The notes under the pieces are model-generated. The model had not been told where the DNA came from, made no database searches, and was given only the letters and a program-made list of their open reading frames with translations. Positions 7,967-10,783 of a stretch of 10,783 bases of DNA are shown in pieces. The first letter of the stretch is position 1, and every line of letters starts with the position of its first letter. This DNA comes from Bryobacteraceae bacterium. Lineage in GTDB: Bacteria > Acidobacteriota > Terriglobia > Bryobacterales > Bryobacteraceae. The DNA is taken from assembly GCA_025350445.1 (NCBI GenBank), contig JANXXV010000847.1, positions 1 to 10,783 of the forward strand, given 5' to 3'. The translations under genes and the position numbers were made by a program.

Positions 7967-8933
7967 GCAGCGTATAGAACTGATAGTTGTAGCTCCACTT
8001 GTGCGTCTTGCCGGGCTCCACTGAGAATTCGATGTAGGGCTCGAGCGAAAACACCGTATGGATGGACCAGAAAACCATCTTCGACAGAGGCTGGTCGCCG
8101 GTGATGTGCACTCCCGCGCCGGCGCTGCGGTTCTCCATGTGGAAGTCGTAATCGGACGGCGTCTTGCCGAAGCCTTCGAATTCTTTGTAGGCGCGGTCGC
8201 CCTTCACCAGTTGCTTGACGTAACCGATTTCACGCGTTCTCACTTCGGTCAATCCGTCTTGCGCGGGCTTGGACTCCCGCAGATCGAATGGGAACTTTAT
8301 TATCGACTCCGGGCCTGTAGGCTTACCGTCAATCACGAAGAAGTTGTGGTTGTATTGCGACGTGCGGATTTCCTTCTTACCTGTGTTCTTAAGCGCGTGT
8401 TCAATCACCATCTCCGGCTTGTTCTTCACCAGCCGGATGGTCTTGGTATATTCGTAGGCGTAGCCGTTCTTGTCGTTGAGCTCATGCACGAAAGCGATCC
8501 AGTCCTTACCGGTGCGAACTTTGCGCTTGCCGGGATCGACAATTTCATACGTCTTGAAGGCCTCATACTTCGGTTCCTCCGGCTTCCTCACCACACCCAC
8601 GCCGATGCGGATGAAATTACCGCCGGGCGCAGCCTCAGCGTATCCCAGACCGGCATTGTCGGTTTTGAATTCCTCCACGGGACCCATGATGGCGTCGTGG
8701 AGTTTCGGATCGTAGCGTTCAAACCACTGGCCGAAAAATTCATGATCCAACGTGCGCAGACTATAGATCACGCCGGACCAATCAAACCGGGTTCCCTGAT
8801 AGTATCCATGTTCGGAATCGGGCAGATAGAACTTCGCCGTCACCACGCCGTTTGAAATTTCCGCTTTTGGAAATTCCGCTCCGGCCGCGAGCACCGCGCT
8901 GAAACAAATTCCGAATAGAGATCGCTGGAACAT
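7956..8933 (-). CDS. Exported protein of unknown function, possible mutarotase-like fold
   Basis: The product has 325 residues. Residues 1-19 (MFQRSLFGICFSAVLAAGA) form a classical Sec signal peptide with likely cleavage after AGA, so the mature protein is periplasmic or secreted. The remainder looks beta-rich. Notable segments are DSEHGYYQGTRFDWSGVI at 39-56, a central stretch ending NTGKKEIRTSQYNHNFFVIDG at 183-203 (His196), and a C-terminal part containing LEPYIEFSVEPGKTHKWSY. The aromatic YYQGTRFDWSG patch and the NHNF motif recall proteins of the galactose-mutarotase/carbohydrate-binding superfamily, but that is a resemblance by eye only. No catalytic residues can be assigned. The ATG at 8931-8933 has a strong Shine-Dalgarno. 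The gene lies 25 bp after the CPBP protease gene, probably in the same transcript. Confidence 0.85.
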   Translation of the reverse strand: MFQRSLFGICFSAVLAAGAEFPKAEISNGVVTAKFYLPDSEHGYYQGTRFDWSGVIYSLRTLDHEFFGQWFERYDPKLHDAIMGPVEEFKTDNAGLGYAEAAPGGNFIRIGVGVVRKPEEPKYEAFKTYEIVDPGKRKVRTGKDWIAFVHELNDKNGYAYEYTKTIRLVKNKPEMVIEHALKNTGKKEIRTSQYNHNFFVIDGKPTGPESIIKFPFDLRESKPAQDGLTEVRTREIGYVKQLVKGDRAYKEFEGFGKTPSDYDFHMENRSAGAGVHITGDQPLSKMVFWSIHTVFSLEPYIEFSVEPGKTHKWSYNYQFYTLPKP

Positions 8934-8938
8934 GAAAG

Positions 8939-8943
8939 CCTCC
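8939..8943 (-). promoter_or_regulatory. Ribosome-binding site of the exported unknown protein
   Basis: The minus strand reads GGAGG, 5 bases before the ATG at 8933. It fixes the start so that the signal peptide begins the protein. Confidence 0.8.
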
Positions 8944-8958
8944 GAGACGATTACGATA

Positions 8959-9933
8959 TCACGCCGCGCCGGCTCTGCCGAACCAGGTGCGCCAGACCGC
9001 GTCTACCAGGGCGTGCATCATGGCCGGCGCCATCAACGTTCCGCTAGCCGCGAATACACTGCCGTAAAACCATCCGGCGATGGAGGCCACAATCACGTAC
9101 CGCCAGTTTGGCGCCGGCGCGAGCAGAATGTGGCTGAGACCGAAGGCGAGCGAAGCGAACAATCGCGCGCGTCTGTGTGATCCCAGCGTCCGCGTCATCA
9201 GGTTCTGCAGAATCCCGCGGAAAAAGAATTCCTCCAACAATGCGATAAAGAGGAAGATGGTGATGTAGTCGACGCAGAATTTCCAGACCCCTTGCCACCG
9301 CGGGCTCCAGACGGACAAGTGCAGTAGGGAACCAAGCGGAACGGCGATCAAGGCGAACAAGGCAAAATGTTTGATGGTCTCGCGCAGGCCGAAGAGAGAA
9401 ATGGAAAACCGGTAACCCGTTCCGGGCGTGCGCCGCAGCGCCAACCAACACCAAACGGCCACACCCAAAGTGAACAGGCGCGCCATGAAATCCAGATTCA
9501 CCGGCTTTGTCCAGATGCCTGTCTCCCAACGCAGAATCACGGGGATCGTCAACCAGAGCCACGCTAGCGCGTCCTGCCACATGAAACGATCAGGCTCTTG
9601 CACCGGGAACGCGATGAAGACCGCCATGGGCACGGCGGCCAGCAAGGCAAGCTTTGTGAACGCCATCCAGTGAAAGTCGTTGTTCGCCGCCGCGTAGATC
9701 AGATACGGACAAAACAGGAGCCCAACTGCCCAGGCCCGGCGAACCGCGAAGAAGCCGGGGACCAGCAGCAGCACGAACAAACCGAGAAAGCAGGTGTAGA
9801 TGCCGGTCGCCGCCGGAATCGGGATCGAATACCGGCGAACATAACCGAGTGCAACCGCGCCGAAAAACAGAGCGGCTAAAGCGGCGATGGCAGCGAACAC
9901 CTTCGCGGACCGGTCAAACCATGTACATGCCAC
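8959..9933 (-). CDS. CPBP-family intramembrane metal-independent protease (CAAX protease/bacteriocin-processing type)
   Basis: This is a membrane protein of about 324 residues with roughly eight hydrophobic segments spread along its length, for example at 12-31, 44-63, 96-110, 150-166 and 187-206. The C-terminal third holds the family signature: EEFFFRG at 234-240 (the two catalytic glutamates and arginine), FGLSH at 264-268 (His268) and HALVD at 307-311 (His307). Members cleave membrane substrates; the target here is unknown. The start is uncertain because the frame stays open well into the upstream SDR gene. I place it at the GTG at 9933, which overlaps the SDR 3' end by 20 bp and precedes the first membrane segment. 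A GTG at 9900 is the main alternative. Neither has a strong ribosome-binding site, which fits coupling to SDR translation. Confidence 0.88.
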   Translation of the reverse strand: MACTWFDRSAKVFAAIAALAALFFGAVALGYVRRYSIPIPAATGIYTCFLGLFVLLLVPGFFAVRRAWAVGLLFCPYLIYAAANNDFHWMAFTKLALLAAVPMAVFIAFPVQEPDRFMWQDALAWLWLTIPVILRWETGIWTKPVNLDFMARLFTLGVAVWCWLALRRTPGTGYRFSISLFGLRETIKHFALFALIAVPLGSLLHLSVWSPRWQGVWKFCVDYITIFLFIALLEEFFFRGILQNLMTRTLGSHRRARLFASLAFGLSHILLAPAPNWRYVIVASIAGWFYGSVFAASGTLMAPAMMHALVDAVWRTWFGRAGAA

Positions 9934-10678
9934 CGTTGATCTCGATGGTCTGTCCGTAAATGTAGCGGCTTGCATTCGAGCAAAGAAACAGAATAGTATC
10001 CGCGATTTCTTCATTCGTGCCCAGGCGTCCTGCAGGTGTAGCGGCAAGCATACCATCGAGCATCTGGCGATTCGAATACTTTTCGTGGAAGTAATTGTCC
10101 ACCGTGCCCGGGCTCACCGCATTCACGCGAATTCCGTGCGGCGCCAGTTCCTTCGCCATTCCCTTCGTGATACACGCAACCGCGGCCTTCGCGGCGGCGT
10201 ACATGGTGGCGCCGGGGCCGCCGCCGTTCCTGGCAGCGATGGAACTTAGGTGGATGATGATGCCGCCCTTCTGTTCGATCATGTGGGGCGCCACCGCCTG
10301 CGAGATGAACCAGAGGCTCTTCACGTTCAGATCCATCACGCGATCATAGGTATCGAACGACATCTCCACCAGCTTTTCCCGTTTCACCAGGTGTCCGGCG
10401 TTATTGATCAGAATATCCACCTTCGGGGCCGTAGCTTTCAGCTCACCGATGAACTCGTGAATCCCGGCGGGAGTGGACAAATCGCCGCCGATGATCTCCG
10501 CCTTTGCTCCGGCTGCCTGCACCGCCGCCAGCGTCTCCTCAGCACCTTGCTTATAGCCGTTGTAGTGGAGCACCACGCGGCTCACTCCGTTCTTCGCCAG
10601 CACAATCGCCGTGGCCGCGCCGATGCCTCTTGAGGCGCCGGTAACCAGCGCTGTCTTGCCTGTAAACTCTGCCGTCAT
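9914..10678 (-). CDS. Short-chain dehydrogenase/reductase (SDR) family oxidoreductase
   Basis: This is a 254-residue classical SDR, a cytoplasmic NAD(P)-dependent oxidoreductase with a Rossmann fold. The cofactor loop TGASRGIG sits at 13-20, NNAG at 92-95, the structural Asn at 118, and the catalytic Ser146, Tyr160 and Lys164 (YAAAK) are all present. SPGTVDN at 189-195 and the C-terminal GQTIEINGG at 242-250 are also standard. The sequence is FabG-like in form, but the context is not fatty-acid synthesis, so the substrate cannot be given. Its start codon overlaps the stop of the cyclase-family gene in an ATGA, and the CPBP gene follows with overlap. The ATG at 10676-10678 has a strong ribosome-binding site. 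The pairing with a cyclase-type hydrolase suggests a shared catabolic step, by inference only. Confidence 0.95.
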   Translation of the reverse strand: MTAEFTGKTALVTGASRGIGAATAIVLAKNGVSRVVLHYNGYKQGAEETLAAVQAAGAKAEIIGGDLSTPAGIHEFIGELKATAPKVDILINNAGHLVKREKLVEMSFDTYDRVMDLNVKSLWFISQAVAPHMIEQKGGIIIHLSSIAARNGGGPGATMYAAAKAAVACITKGMAKELAPHGIRVNAVSPGTVDNYFHEKYSNRQMLDGMLAATPAGRLGTNEEIADTILFLCSNASRYIYGQTIEINGGMYMV

Positions 10679-10782
10679 TTGTTCTCCTGATTGTCAACAA
10701 TGGCCAGTGGGCGAATGGGCGCGCCCGTTCCGCCGCGAATCTTCAGCGGCGCGGCCATGAATACAAAAGTATAAACCCGATC
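10675..10782 (-). CDS. C-terminal end of a cyclase-family (kynurenine formamidase-like) hydrolase, partial
   Basis: Only the last 35 residues are in the window; the rest lies beyond the right edge. The fragment reads VYTFVFMAAPLKIRGG followed by TGAPIRPLAIV. It matches the typical C-terminus of cyclase-family proteins (PF04199), where an Ala-Ala-Pro-Leu stretch and a Gly-x-Thr-Gly-x-Pro-x-Arg-Pro turn close the fold. Members are metal-dependent hydrolases such as arylformamidase, but the metal-binding histidine motif lies outside the window, so the substrate is unknown. The TGA at 10675-10677 overlaps the SDR start codon by the ATGA arrangement, showing tight translational coupling. The fragment is too short for certainty, but the frame, motif and overlap agree. 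Confidence 0.72.
   Translation of the reverse strand, partial: DRVYTFVFMAAPLKIRGGTGAPIRPLAIVDNQENK
10683..10688 (-). promoter_or_regulatory. Ribosome-binding site of the SDR gene
   Basis: The minus strand reads AGGAGA, 5 bases before the ATG at 10678 and inside the last codons of the upstream cyclase-family gene. It supports the chosen SDR start and efficient reinitiation. Confidence 0.8.
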
Positions 10783-10783
10783 G

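Noticed and set aside
8058..8855. 265-residue plus-strand open frame opposite the exported unknown gene
   Set aside because: The minus-strand frame has a signal peptide and a strong ribosome-binding site; the plus frame has neither and is rich in His, Arg and Leu as antisense products usually are.
10690..10701. ATTGT-CA-ACAAT inverted repeat containing a perfect TTGACA on the minus strand, just before the SDR gene
   Set aside because: It sits inside the last codons of the cyclase-family gene, no -10 box follows at 16-18 bases, and ATGA coupling makes a separate SDR promoter unnecessary. A 5-bp dyad is easily chance.

Overview
The window is high-GC bacterial chromosome with tightly packed genes. 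The gene set suggests an Acidobacteriota member of the Bryobacterales/'Solibacter' type: a secreted protein with a Pro-Thr linker and Ig-like repeats, a Tat-exported NIF3-like protein, a DUF2911 protein and several conserved hypotheticals. This lineage call is inferred from protein content; no rRNA or other marker is present. Protein calls rest on motif recognition by eye, not on a database search.

Layout, left to right. (1) 3-629, plus strand: the 3' end of a surface or secreted protein with a Pro-Thr linker and two tandem Ig-like modules. (2) 638-1945, minus strand: purA, converging on gene 1 with an 8-bp gap. (3) 2058-6366, plus strand: a compact run of a conserved hypothetical, a small ankyrin-repeat protein, pheS and pheT, with gaps of 4, 3 and 12 bp. 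It reads as one operon that makes both subunits of phenylalanyl-tRNA synthetase. (4) 6367-6497: a gene-free stretch holding several short inverted repeats between convergent genes. (5) 6498-7022, minus strand: an exported DUF2911 protein, divergent from 7088-7966, plus strand: a Tat-signal NIF3-like metalloprotein. (6) 7956-10782, minus strand: four co-directional genes. In transcription order they are the C-terminal end of a cyclase-family hydrolase, an SDR oxidoreductase, a CPBP intramembrane protease, and an exported protein of unknown function. The first pair overlaps by an ATGA, the second pair probably overlaps too, and the third gap is 25 bp.

The housekeeping part (purA, pheS, pheT) looks intact, with all expected catalytic motifs. 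The rest is accessory: extracytoplasmic proteins and a probable small-molecule hydrolase/oxidoreductase pair. No tRNA, rRNA, CRISPR array, transposase or phage gene was seen. No clear new multi-gene system stands out. The items most worth a second look are the exported NIF3-like protein with a changed metal-site motif, the foldable intergenic element after pheT, and the two uncharacterised genes at the head of the pheST operon.
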